64,000 nt of DNA from CAVPGP01 sp963718065. Its GTDB lineage: Bacteria; Actinomycetota; Thermoleophilia; Gaiellales; Gaiellaceae. The notes beneath the pieces are model-generated. The model was not told the DNA's origin. It did not search any database and was given only the letters and a program-made list of their open reading frames with translations. How positions within the stretch are numbered: position 1 is the stretch's first letter; each line of letters starts with the position of its first letter. Location of the stretch: NCBI GenBank assembly GCA_963718065.1, contig CAVQYE010000009.1, forward strand, positions 1 through 64,000, in the 5' to 3' direction. This document shows positions 38,101 through 46,771 of the stretch, one piece after another. Position numbers and translations under genes: made by a program.

Positions 38101-41100
38101 GACACGAGCGGCGGGGTCGAGTCACACGCCGCAGTCGGGGCCGTGATCGACGTGCGCGGCGAGACGTTGCCGGCGACGTCGAACGCCTCGACTGCGATCG
38201 CGTAGGTGTTGCTGCACGCCAGGCCGGTGATCGTCGCCGAGCGAGCCGTGACGGTCTTCGCGAGCGTGCCGTCGCGGTAGATGTTGTAGCCGCCGATCGC
38301 GAGGTTGTCGGTCGAGGCGGTCCACGAGAGATCGAGCGACGTGGCGGTGCTCGAGTCCAGTGTCAAGCCGGTCGGCGCCGTCGGCGGGATCGTGTCGGTC
38401 GGGCCGACGCTTGCAGTCATGTCGCCGCGGATCTCGGCGAGCGGGAGGGCGCGGTTGTAGATGCGCACGTCGTCGACGAGACCGTCGAAGAAGCCGGACG
38501 GGTCGGCCCGGAAGGCGCCGATCCGCCACGTGTTCGACGTGCCGACCTCGCCGGTGAAGGCGCGGTTCGCGACCTCGACGCCATCGATGTAGATCCGTGC
38601 GACCGCGCCGTCATAGCTGCCCGCGACGTGCTGCCAGCGGCCGGTTGCCGGCACCTGGCCGGAGTCGACGTAGTTCGCTCCGTCGGCGCCGAGCGTGAGC
38701 ATGTAGTGGCCGTTGACCTGATTGACCCAGATCATCGGCCCGCCCTCGTTCCAGCTGCCCATGACGGTGACGTCCTTGCGCGTGCCCCGCTTGAGCACCC
38801 ATGCCTCGAAGGTGAAGGCGGTGCGATAGAAGGTTCCGAGCGGCGGCAGCGAGACGTTGTCGTTGATGCCGTCGAGGAAAGCGGCGGAGCCGTTCTTGCC
38901 GCTCGCCCAGCGGGCGCCGGCCATCGTCCCCAGGTTGCCGTTGCCCGAGGCGTCGGAGGCGGTTGCGCCCTGGCCTTCGTCGAACGCGTACGCGGCGACG
39001 AGCCCCGGCCCGACGACGCCGTCGTTGTCGACCGTGACCTGCGCCTGCGAGGTCGCCGTGTTGCCGGCCGCGTCGCGGGCGACTGCGGCGATCGTGTGCG
39101 GCGCGCTCGAGTAGAGACGCGTGTTCCAGCTGGCCGTGTAGGGCGCGGTCTTGTCCTCGGCGCCGAGCGCCACGCCGTCGACGGTGAATTGCACGCCGAC
39201 GACGCCGATGTCGTCGGTCGCGGTTGCGGCCGCGGTGATCGTCAGCGACACCTTCGAGCCTGCCACGGGGTTCGTCAGGGTCGACACCGGCGCGTGGGTG
39301 TCGATGCGCCACGTCGAGGTCGCGGGCGTCGGATCGACGTTGCCGGCGACGTCGATCGAGCGCACGGAGAAGGTGTGGAGGCCCTCGGCGAGACCGGTGT
39401 ACGCGACCGGGCTCGTGCAGGCGCTGAACCCGGCCCCGTCGAGCTGGCACTCGAAGCGGCTGTTGCCCTCGTTCGACGTGAAGATGATCGCCGCCGCGGT
39501 GGCGTTCGTCGAGGCGGGCGGCGGAACGGTGATGGTCGCGTTCGGCGGCGTCGTGTCATACGTGAACGTGCGTGAGGCGGCGATCGCGGCGTTGCCGGCC
39601 ACGTCGGTCGCGCGCAGACGCAGGACGTAGGCGCCGTCGGCCGGGAACGAACGTTGTCGCGAGGGGGAACGACCAGTTGTCCCCGGTGCGCGTCGCCGGC
39701 ACGAAGACCTCGGTCACCGAGGCGAAGCTCGTCCCGTTCCAGTAGAGGCCGCCGCTCGAGCGTCGCAGCGACACGTCGACGAGCTGGACGCCGGAGCCCG
39801 CGTCGGTCGCGGTGCCGCAGAGCCCGTCCGGTGCACAGCCCGCGTTCCAGCCGGCCACGTTGTAGAAGCCGCTCGCAGCCGGGAACGCGGTCGTGGGGAC
39901 CGGCAAAGTGTTGTCGATTCGGAGGCCCGGGATCGTCGCCGAGTTGGTGACGTTGCCCGCGTTGTCCGTGGCAACCGCGCGGAAGTCGTAGAGCCCGTCG
40001 CCGATGCGCGTGTCGAAGGCCCGGGTGTACGGCGCGACGGTGACGGCCGACCCCGCGTTCGTCCAAACGCCCGTGCCGGCCGGCGAGCGCTGGTACTGGA
40101 CGCGTGCGATACCTGAGTCCGCGTCGGTCGGCGTTGCGGTCAGGTTGACCGTGCCGCGGAGGTTGGCGCCCGGGCTCGCCATCGAGACCGCCGGGAAGAC
40201 GTCGTCAACGCGGAACGAGAGCAGGTGTGCAAGCCAGTGCGACGAGGTGATCGTCGAGGCCTTCGCGCCGGTTGAGCCGGCCGCGGCCTGGACGACGCTG
40301 TCAGAGGCGACGCTCGCCCGGTCGGTCGCGGTCACAGCGGCGGACTGGGCGTCGAAGCGCTCGGTCATCCCGCTCGGCGTCGAGAACGTCGTGCCGGTGG
40401 CGGCCGCCAGCTCGGTCAGGACAAGCGACCCGGCGGCCTGCGTCGTGATTGCCGCGGCCGACGCGCTGGTCGAGGTCCCGTTGGACGCCGCCGTCGCGAA
40501 CCGGTCGACGACGGAGGCGGCCTTCATGCCGTAGTAGGCACTGATCCCGCCGACGGCCTGCTCGGACGGTGCGACGCCGCCGAAGGAGAAGGTGACGGAG
40601 GTGGGCTCCCCGACGGCGGCGATGCGGTAGAAGGTCGACTGGCGGAGCCAGAAGCTGTCGGACGAGGTCAACGCCTGCGTCCAGCCCGGGGGCGTCGAGA
40701 TCGTCATGAGCCCGCCGCCGCGTGCGGCGATCTGCGCGACGAGCAGGTCGCGCGGCGCGACGCCCGCAGGCATCGCAAGCGTGATGCTCGAACCGCCGGC
40801 GGCACCGTTGTTGCTCACGACGGACGCGCGATGCGTGATCGTCGGGTCGATCACATACGGGACCGGCAGCTTCGCGTCGTCCAGCCGCAGTTGCAGCCAC
40901 CACGAGCCGCTCTGCTGCTTGAGCGACCAGCGCGCGCCGGCCGGGGTCACGTCGTGCCCGTCGGCGTCGAGGATCGCGACCGGCAGGATCCCGAACGAGG
41001 AAAGCTTGTGGCCGGCGCCGAACGACACCGCGCCGTCGCTGCCGAGCCGCGGCGTAAGGCCGCCGGAAGAGAGCTGCCAGCGCCAGGTCCGGAGGCCGAC

Positions 41101-41523
41101 GCGGCGATCGACCGCCAGCAGCTCCTCCGTCTCGCCCTGCCGGAAGACCATGGCCTCGAGCCCGAACGGAGTCGAGCGGATGGCGCCGTCACGGTGCGCC
41201 GTCCACGAGCCGGCGACGCCCTCGGCCGCGACCGAGATGCGCGACTCGGTCGTGGCGACGGAAAGCCCGGCGTCGCCGATCCGCGAGTCCACGTTCCCGG
41301 ACTGGCGCGCCAGCGGAGCGCCGGCGTCGACCGGACCCACCGCACGCGCGACGACCGGCGGCGCGGTGGCGCCGCGAGAGTGCGAGAAGTAGAGGCCGGC
41401 GCAAATGCCGGAGGCCGCGAGGGCCACGACAAGGCAGGCGTAGGAAATGCGGCGGGACACCGCAAAGGGTGTCTGGGCCACGGAATCGAGCAAGCGTCGC
41501 GGGACGGGCTGCAGCACGTCCAC
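35142..41523 (-). CDS. Giant surface protein: Ig/FN3/LamG repeats with deacetylase-like C-terminus
   Basis: About 2,127 residues; one extra C near 39650 splits the frame, and removing it joins FVP to ADGAYVLRLRATDVAGN. An N-terminal membrane segment (YACLVVALAASGICAGLYF) is followed by about 600 residues of beta-rich sequence. Next come Ig-like repeats (GLHTFSVRSIDVAGN), LamG-like domain 1 (about 39010-38410), FN3 (APTGLTLDSSTATSLDLSW), an Ig repeat, LamG-like domain 2 (about 37830-37235) and a SbsA/Big_5-like domain (VKATFSEPMDPATINATNF). The last 580 residues hold LVVGSSANPFSTYARELL and VMTGDDHGDNG, resembling a polysaccharide-deacetylase (NodB) metal site, plus NRTHCVTWDDW. Likely cell-surface carbohydrate binding or modification; activity unproven. 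Confidence 0.8.
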
Positions 41524-41683
41524 GGGTTATCGCCGCAGCGGCCTCCAGCGGCAATGGACGAATGGGGGTCTCGGCGCTAGCCGTTCGGTCAGTTCTGCCG
41601 CTCAGGCCGCTTGTTTACTGGTTTGCAAGCGCGGCGCGAGGCGCTTGTGGACCGGTCGCGGGCGTGGAGCGGCCTGCGATGGA

Positions 41684-43780
41684 TCAGCCGCTCTGGTTGC
41701 CGCCGGAGAGCTCGAAGTTGTCCGCGGTGCCCGTCGTCGAGTACTTCTGGCCGTCGACCAGGTCCGTGAGCGCCGGGAAGGTGTAGTAGGTCGGCCACAC
41801 ATTCGGCTCGCCGGCGTCGTCGAGGCGGATCGTGTTGCACACGACCGGTCCGCTCGAAAGGAATCCCTGGTGGATGTAGCACTGGCCGAGGGAGTAGACG
41901 ACGCCCTGGAAGGCGCCGGCCGTGTGGCCGTTCGGGCAGAGGGGGATCGACGGGGTGCAGGTCGTGCCGCCCTGGTCGTACTCGGAGCTGAGCTTCGAGA
42001 GCAGCACGAGCAGGTTCAGCGAAGGGCTCCAGGTGGACATCGAGCCCAGGCAGTTGCCGGTGCCCGAGCCGCCGGAGCAGACGATCTCGTCGAACTCGGT
42101 GTAGCCGGACGCATAGATGACACCGCGGCCCTGGTAGTGGACGACCTTGCCGTCGTCGTCGAAGCGGAAGTTGCCGTCGACGTAGATCGAGCCGTTGATC
42201 GTCAGCACGCGGGTCGTGCGGTCCCACGACAGCTCGCCGACTGTGACGCCGTTCTCGACCACCTTGCAGGTGTAGCTGAAGGTTTCAGGAGTCACCTCGC
42301 CGTTGCCGGTCAAGCTGTTGTTCTCCGCGGTCGTCGAGCCGGCGTCGTTGTCGAAGAAGTTCACCGGGAGGCCCGGGCTCGCGTTCGTGCAGAAGTGGTT
42401 CGGGCCCGGCTTCGCGTTCTTCCACCAGTACGTGAAGTCGACCTCGGGCATCGACAGGTCGTTGCCGACCTTCGTGTTCGTAGTCGCGTAGACCTTGTCG
42501 ACGCTGTTGCACGCGGCATGGGCCGTGTTCGCGTTGTACTTGCAGTTGCCCTCGATGTTCGCTGCCTTGATCGGGGTGCCGGACGTGCCGATCCCGTTCG
42601 TGTCGTTCGTGTACGTGACCGTGATCGTGACGTAGTCGACCGAGGCGGTCTGGGAGGTGCCGGCGAAGTTCTTGGCGACGAACCTGAGCCCGAAGTTGGC
42701 GTTGTTGATGTCTGCCGGGGTCCAGGTGCCGCTCCAGAGGTCGGAGGTGCTGCCGTACGTCTTCCAGGTGTCGGTGGTGCCCCAGTAGGTGCCGGTCGCG
42801 GCTCTGTCCGCTGCCGTCGGGGTGCCCGCTTTGAGCACCTGGACGTCCAAGTCCTGGATCGCAGACGTCGTACTCGCCTTGCGCTCGACGCCCACCGAGA
42901 TGCCGTGGATGATCGCGCTCGCCGGGATTGCGAAGCCGAAGCTCGTGAGGATCAGCGCCGCGCCGGTCGCGCCCGAGCTGATCGTGTTCGTCGCGTAGAC
43001 GGTGTTGTTGGTGTAGGCGTTCGTCGAGTTCGTCCAGCCGGAGGCGAACGTCGGCAGCTTCGCCGGAGAGTCGACGTCGGGGCCGATGATCGTCACGCCT
43101 GGCGTGCCGACGTCGACCGACGTGTTCGCACCGGTGATCGTCGCGCCGTTGATCAGGCAGATGCCACCACGCGCCGAGACCGAGTTCACGAAGGCGACCG
43201 TGTCGATCGTCAGGCACTGGCTGGGGCTGTCTGCGTAGAAGCGGCTCCACGCGACGGAGTTGTCGCCGTCGTTCGTGCCGCGGACGTAGGCGGTCTTCGT
43301 CAACGTGCGGGACAGGGTTTTGCCGCTGTTGGTGACCGCGCCGACGGAGGTGATCGTCCAGATCATTGGGTCGACAGCCGTGTTCAGCGATCCCGAGTAG
43401 GTCGCCGTGCCGTTCAGTGTCGGATAGGAGAGGACGGTCGGCGACGGGAACAGCTGCTGCGATCTCACAAGCGGTGTCGTGCCGTCGCTTGCGAAGTGCT
43501 TGGACGAACCGTCGGTGTTGAGCTCACCGTAGAGCTTCGCCATCGCGGCGGCGAGCCCGGACTCGGCGAGGTCGTACGCGCTCGCGCGGGCGCCGTGCTG
43601 GCTCGACGCCGTCTGGTTGCTCGTCGCGTAGTAGATCGAGGTCGTCGCCGTGATCGACAGCACCATCATGATCCCGAGCGCCATGACCAGGGCCATGCCG
43701 CGCTCCTCACGGAACGGGCTGATCGATCGAAAATGTGCGATAAGGGCGCGCAGGGGGACTCCTCTCTCCGCAGTGCGCAT
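41684..43780 (-). CDS. PilX-like minor pilin / exported protein
   Basis: 698 residues from ATG 43780; an alternative start with GAGGAG is ATG 43696. The N-terminus FREERGMALVMALGIMMVLSI is a PilX/type IV pilin-like hydrophobic segment after a basic leader, followed by ARASAYDLAESGLAAAMAKL, the usual PilX continuation. The rest is beta-rich with DVDSPAKLPTFASGW, repeated Cys (CTNAS, YTCKVVENGV, CSGGSGTGNC, CTPSIPLC) and TNDTNGIGTSGTP. It would be processed by prepilin peptidase and sit in the envelope. It lies just upstream of the giant LamG gene on the same strand, 160 bp apart, so the two are probably one operon. No other pilus gene is in the window. Confidence 0.75.
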   Translation of the reverse strand: MRTAERGVPLRALIAHFRSISPFREERGMALVMALGIMMVLSITATTSIYYATSNQTASSQHGARASAYDLAESGLAAAMAKLYGELNTDGSSKHFASDGTTPLVRSQQLFPSPTVLSYPTLNGTATYSGSLNTAVDPMIWTITSVGAVTNSGKTLSRTLTKTAYVRGTNDGDNSVAWSRFYADSPSQCLTIDTVAFVNSVSARGGICLINGATITGANTSVDVGTPGVTIIGPDVDSPAKLPTFASGWTNSTNAYTNNTVYATNTISSGATGAALILTSFGFAIPASAIIHGISVGVERKASTTSAIQDLDVQVLKAGTPTAADRAATGTYWGTTDTWKTYGSTSDLWSGTWTPADINNANFGLRFVAKNFAGTSQTASVDYVTITVTYTNDTNGIGTSGTPIKAANIEGNCKYNANTAHAACNSVDKVYATTNTKVGNDLSMPEVDFTYWWKNAKPGPNHFCTNASPGLPVNFFDNDAGSTTAENNSLTGNGEVTPETFSYTCKVVENGVTVGELSWDRTTRVLTINGSIYVDGNFRFDDDGKVVHYQGRGVIYASGYTEFDEIVCSGGSGTGNCLGSMSTWSPSLNLLVLLSKLSSEYDQGGTTCTPSIPLCPNGHTAGAFQGVVYSLGQCYIHQGFLSSGPVVCNTIRLDDAGEPNVWPTYYTFPALTDLVDGQKYSTTGTADNFELSGGNQSG

Positions 43781-43860
43781 CGGAAGAACAGGCGAGAACC
43801 CGTACCCCCAAGAGAGTGATCCCGGCTGGGCGCGAGGCTGGAAGCCGTTTTCGACGCTGC

Positions 43861-43866
43861 TATGCT
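43861..43866 (+). promoter_or_regulatory. Candidate -10 box of a leaderless CysO-like gene
   Basis: TATGCT ends 7 bases before GTG 43874, the spacing expected if transcription begins at or beside that start codon. The -35 region is weak. Confidence 0.4.
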
Positions 43867-44143
43867 TTTTGAAGTGACTGCGATCCGCCTCCCGCCGATC
43901 TTGCGCTCCGACGCCGGCGGGCAGAGGCAACTCGAGGTGGGCGCCACAACGGTCAAAGGCGCGCTCGAAGAGCTCATCGGCCAGTACCCGTCGCTGCGAG
44001 ATCGCGTCTTCGACGGCGAAGCGGTACCACCGTTCCTGAACGTCTTCGTCGACGGCCAGGACATTCGCGTCCTCGACGGCTTGGAGACCGAGGTCGGCGC
44101 CACGGCGACGATCCTGCTCCTGCCCGCCGTCGCAGGCGGCTGA
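43862..44143 (+). CDS. MoaD/ThiS-family sulfur carrier, CysO-like
   Basis: About 90 residues of ubiquitin fold ending in the reactive di-glycine (ILLLPAVAGG). ILRSDAGGQRQLEV and the end LPAVAGG match the actinobacterial CysO pattern better than ThiS or MoaD. In the CysO pathway a C-terminal thiocarboxylate donates sulfur to O-phosphoserine through CysM. Start may be ATG 43862 or, more likely, GTG 43874, which would give a leaderless mRNA. The MEC protease and CysM genes that usually accompany cysO are not in the window. It is followed 11 bases later by proA. Confidence 0.8.
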   Translation: MLFEVTAIRLPPILRSDAGGQRQLEVGATTVKGALEELIGQYPSLRDRVFDGEAVPPFLNVFVDGQDIRVLDGLETEVGATATILLLPAVAGG

Positions 44144-44153
44144 CTCTCGGCGC

Positions 44154-45425
44154 ATGAGCCGGCACGCGGACCTGCGCGCCCGCGTCGCCCACGACGCTGC
44201 GGCCGCACGGGCTGCGGCGGCCGAGCTGAGCGACGACCGCGTCGCGGTCGCGCTGCGCGCAGCCGCCCAGCTGGTCCGCGAGCGGCGAGACGATCTCCTG
44301 CGCGTGAACGCAGCCGAGCACGCCGCGGGCGCCGGCCGGCTCGACGCGGGCATGCTCGACCGCCTCCGGCTCGACGACGGCCGCGTCGAGCAGATGGCGG
44401 AGCAGCTCGAGGCGACGGCCGCCGCGGAGCCGCTCGTCCGCGAGGTGGGCACCCGGCCGCTCGCGAACGGGCTCCAGGTGAGCGAACGCCGCGTGCCGAT
44501 CGGCTGCGTGGGAGCGAACTTCGAGGCCCGGCCGAACGTCGCCGTCGACGTCGCGGCGCAGCTCTTGAAGAGCCTGAACGGCGGGGTGCTGCGCACCGGC
44601 GGCACCGCCTTGCGCACGTCAACGTTCCTCGTCGACGAGACGATCCGTCCGGGCCTCGCGTCGGCAGGGCTTCCGCCCGAGGCGATCGCGATCGTCCGCA
44701 CGCGCGACCGGATGGGCGCGCGGATTCTCGTCTCGCTGCCGCGAGAGCTGCCACTCGTGATCCTGCGCGGCAGCGGGCCGGGCACCGCGGCGCTCACCCG
44801 ACACGCGGCGCGGCACGGCGTGCGCGCCCTCGCCCATGCCGAGGGAGGCGGCGTCCTCTACGTGCATCCGTCGGCCTCGCCGGAGCTCGTGCGGGCGATC
44901 GCCGAGGCGAGCCTCGACCGCCTCGGTGTCTGCAACCGCCTCAACCTCGTCCTCGTCGACACCGCGGTGGACGGGCACCTCGAGACGCTGCTGTCGGTCT
45001 TCTCGGAGCACGGGCTCACGGTCTACGGGACCGAGCGGGCGACGGCTCGAGCCGACGTCGTCCCGCATCAGCGGCCGCTCGGCCACGAATGGGCGAGCGA
45101 CCCGGAGCACGTGGCTTCGGTGACGCTCGATCTCGTCGACGGCCCCGAGCAGGCCGCGAGGATCGCGAACGAGGAGACGTCGGGCCTCGCCGCGGGCATC
45201 GTCGCGCTCGACGAGCAGGCGGCGACGCGATTCCTCGACGCCTACCGCGGCTCGGCAGGGTTCTGGAACGCCCCGACGCGCTTCGCCGACGGCTTCGAGC
45301 TCACGGGCTCCGCCGAGACAGGCATCAACGTCGACTGGGCGCCGGGGCCGCGCGGGCCGGTGACCTACCAGGATCTCGCCCTCCGCCAGTACCGCGTCGT
45401 CGGCGACGGCACGCAGAGACGGTGA
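44154..45425 (+). CDS. proA: Glutamate-5-semialdehyde dehydrogenase
   Basis: 423 residues. NADPH-dependent reduction of gamma-glutamyl phosphate in proline synthesis. Motifs: PIGCVGANFEARPNVAVDVA, LLKSLNGGVLRTGGTA, catalytic Cys in LGVCNRLNLVLVD, and the C-terminal FWNAPTRFADGFELTGSAE (the usual NASTRF is here NAPTRF). The more common GAEIGIST appears as SAETGINVD. proB follows 11 bases after the stop, so the two genes of the first proline steps are together, in the order A-B. Confidence 0.93.
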   Translation: MSRHADLRARVAHDAAAARAAAAELSDDRVAVALRAAAQLVRERRDDLLRVNAAEHAAGAGRLDAGMLDRLRLDDGRVEQMAEQLEATAAAEPLVREVGTRPLANGLQVSERRVPIGCVGANFEARPNVAVDVAAQLLKSLNGGVLRTGGTALRTSTFLVDETIRPGLASAGLPPEAIAIVRTRDRMGARILVSLPRELPLVILRGSGPGTAALTRHAARHGVRALAHAEGGGVLYVHPSASPELVRAIAEASLDRLGVCNRLNLVLVDTAVDGHLETLLSVFSEHGLTVYGTERATARADVVPHQRPLGHEWASDPEHVASVTLDLVDGPEQAARIANEETSGLAAGIVALDEQAATRFLDAYRGSAGFWNAPTRFADGFELTGSAETGINVDWAPGPRGPVTYQDLALRQYRVVGDGTQRR

Positions 45426-45435
45426 GTGAGGGCCG

Positions 45436-46467
45436 ATGACGATCGTGATCAAGTTCGGGAGCGGCCTCGTCGTCGACGAGGACCTGACCGTCCGCCGCGA
45501 CGCGCTCGCCGCGAGGGCGCGTGAGATTGCGGCCCTGCGAGCCGCGGGCGAGCGGATCTGCATCGTCTCGTCAGGGGCGATCGCGCTCGGGTTGCCGCTG
45601 CTCGGCCTGCGCGAGCGCCCGGCCGCGATGCCGAAGCTCCAGGCCGCGTCGGCGCTCGGGCAGCCGCTGCTGCACGCCGCGTGGGCGGAGTCGCTCGCGG
45701 CGCATGACCTTGCTGTGGCCCAGGTGCTGCTCACGGGCGACGACGTCGGCAGGCGCGCGAGCTACGTCAACGTCCGCAACGCGCTACGGGAACTGCTCGA
45801 CCTCGGCGTCGTGCCCGTCGTGAACGAGAACGACGCCACGGCCACCGACGAGATCGCCTTCGGCGACAACGACGCGCTCGCGGCGCAGGTCGCGGTGCTG
45901 CTGCAGGCACGGCTGCTCGTCTTGCTGACCGAGGTGGCAGGCGTCTATACAACGCCGCCGGGCGGGGAGGGGGCGGAGCTCGTGGCTGACGGCCGCGACG
46001 CGGTCGTCGCACAATTCGGCGACGGCAGCCCGCTCGGCCGCGGCGGCATGGCCAGCAAGGTGAAGGCAGCGGAGATCGCGTCCGCCGCCGGCGTGACGAC
46101 GGTGATCGCGGGCGGGCACGGCGCTGCGGTGCTCGAGCCGGTGGCCGCGGGCAGCGCGAGCGGGACGTGGTTCGCCGGCAGCGAGTCGCGGCCGCCCGCT
46201 TTCAAGCTCTGGCTTCGCCACGCGGTTCGCCCGATCGGGCGCATCGCCGTCGACGACGGCGCCCGCCGGGCGCTCGTCGACCGGGGCGCGAGCCTCCTGG
46301 GCGTCGGGGTCACTGCGGTCGACGGCGAGTTCGGGCGCGGCGATGCGGTCGAGCTCGTCGACTCGGGCGGCACCGCGTTCGCGAAGGGGCTCGCCACGCT
46401 CGCCGCGCACGAGATCGCGGGGGGCAGCGACGAGGTCGTCCACCGCGACCGCCTCGCCCTGTACTGA
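45436..46467 (+). CDS. proB: Glutamate 5-kinase with PUA domain
   Basis: 343 residues. N-terminal amino-acid kinase: VIKFGSGLVVDEDLTVR, ICIVSSGAIALGLPLLGL, VPVVNENDATATDEIAFGDN, LVLLTEVAGVYTTPP, GRGGMASKVKAAEIASAAGV. C-terminal PUA domain from about residue 250 (IGRIAVDDGARRALVDRGASLLGVG). It phosphorylates glutamate; proline feedback acts on the kinase domain in characterised homologues. The kinase nucleotide motif begins IKFGSG rather than the usual VKIGSS. Same operon as proA. Confidence 0.95.
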   Translation: MTIVIKFGSGLVVDEDLTVRRDALAARAREIAALRAAGERICIVSSGAIALGLPLLGLRERPAAMPKLQAASALGQPLLHAAWAESLAAHDLAVAQVLLTGDDVGRRASYVNVRNALRELLDLGVVPVVNENDATATDEIAFGDNDALAAQVAVLLQARLLVLLTEVAGVYTTPPGGEGAELVADGRDAVVAQFGDGSPLGRGGMASKVKAAEIASAAGVTTVIAGGHGAAVLEPVAAGSASGTWFAGSESRPPAFKLWLRHAVRPIGRIAVDDGARRALVDRGASLLGVGVTAVDGEFGRGDAVELVDSGGTAFAKGLATLAAHEIAGGSDEVVHRDRLALY

Positions 46468-46470
46468 GCT

Positions 46471-46746
46471 TCAGGCCTCGATTGGCGCCGGGCGGCGCTG
46501 CGGCACGAGCAGGCGGCGGCCGAACGGGCGCCCCGGCCGGCGCGGCACGTAGCCGGCCGCTTGAATCGCGGCGTTCCAGGAGCCGAAGACGCGCTGGACG
46601 GTCTGGCGGCTCGGATGATCCTCGCCCGCGCGGTCCCACTGGCCGGCCGTCGGCGGTCGCAGGTGCCTGCGGGCCCAGAGGTCGATCGCGTAGACGATCA
46701 TCTCCCGCGACCAGCGAAGTCCGTCTTCTCGCAGTCCTGGTTGCAT
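46471..46746 (-). CDS. Small HNH-associated-repeat protein
   Basis: 91 residues containing one homing-endonuclease-associated repeat: WSREMIVYAIDLWARRHLRP, then PTAGQWDRAGEDHPSRQTV and RVFGSWNAAIQAAGYVPR. The pattern (W...I..A...W....G.PT..DW......PS..TV...FGSWN.A..AAG) is the HNH_repeat family, a putative DNA-binding helical module found alone or beside HNH nucleases. No nuclease domain is present. It is divergent from ppc across 25 bases, sharing the palindromic site at 46754, and its stop is 4 bases from the proB stop. Possible small regulator; unproven. Confidence 0.75.
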   Translation of the reverse strand: MQPGLREDGLRWSREMIVYAIDLWARRHLRPPTAGQWDRAGEDHPSRQTVQRVFGSWNAAIQAAGYVPRRPGRPFGRRLLVPQRRPAPIEA

Positions 46747-46753
46747 CGCTAAG

Positions 46754-46770
46754 ACTTTACATTATGAAGT
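46754..46770. promoter_or_regulatory. 17-bp palindromic operator candidate (ppc / HNH-repeat gene)
   Basis: ACTTTACATTATGAAGT, an imperfect inverted repeat placed in the 25-bp divergent gap and ending one base before the ppc start ATG 46772. The centre TACATT could be the -10 of a leaderless ppc promoter. It matches the site at 52760 at 14 of 17 positions. Confidence 0.5.
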
Positions 46771-46771
46771 G

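Noticed and set aside
41447..43819. 790-residue plus-strand frame opposite the PilX-like gene
   Set aside because: Arg/Asp/Val-rich antisense shadow with no domain; the minus-strand frame has a pilin-like N-terminus and ordered composition.
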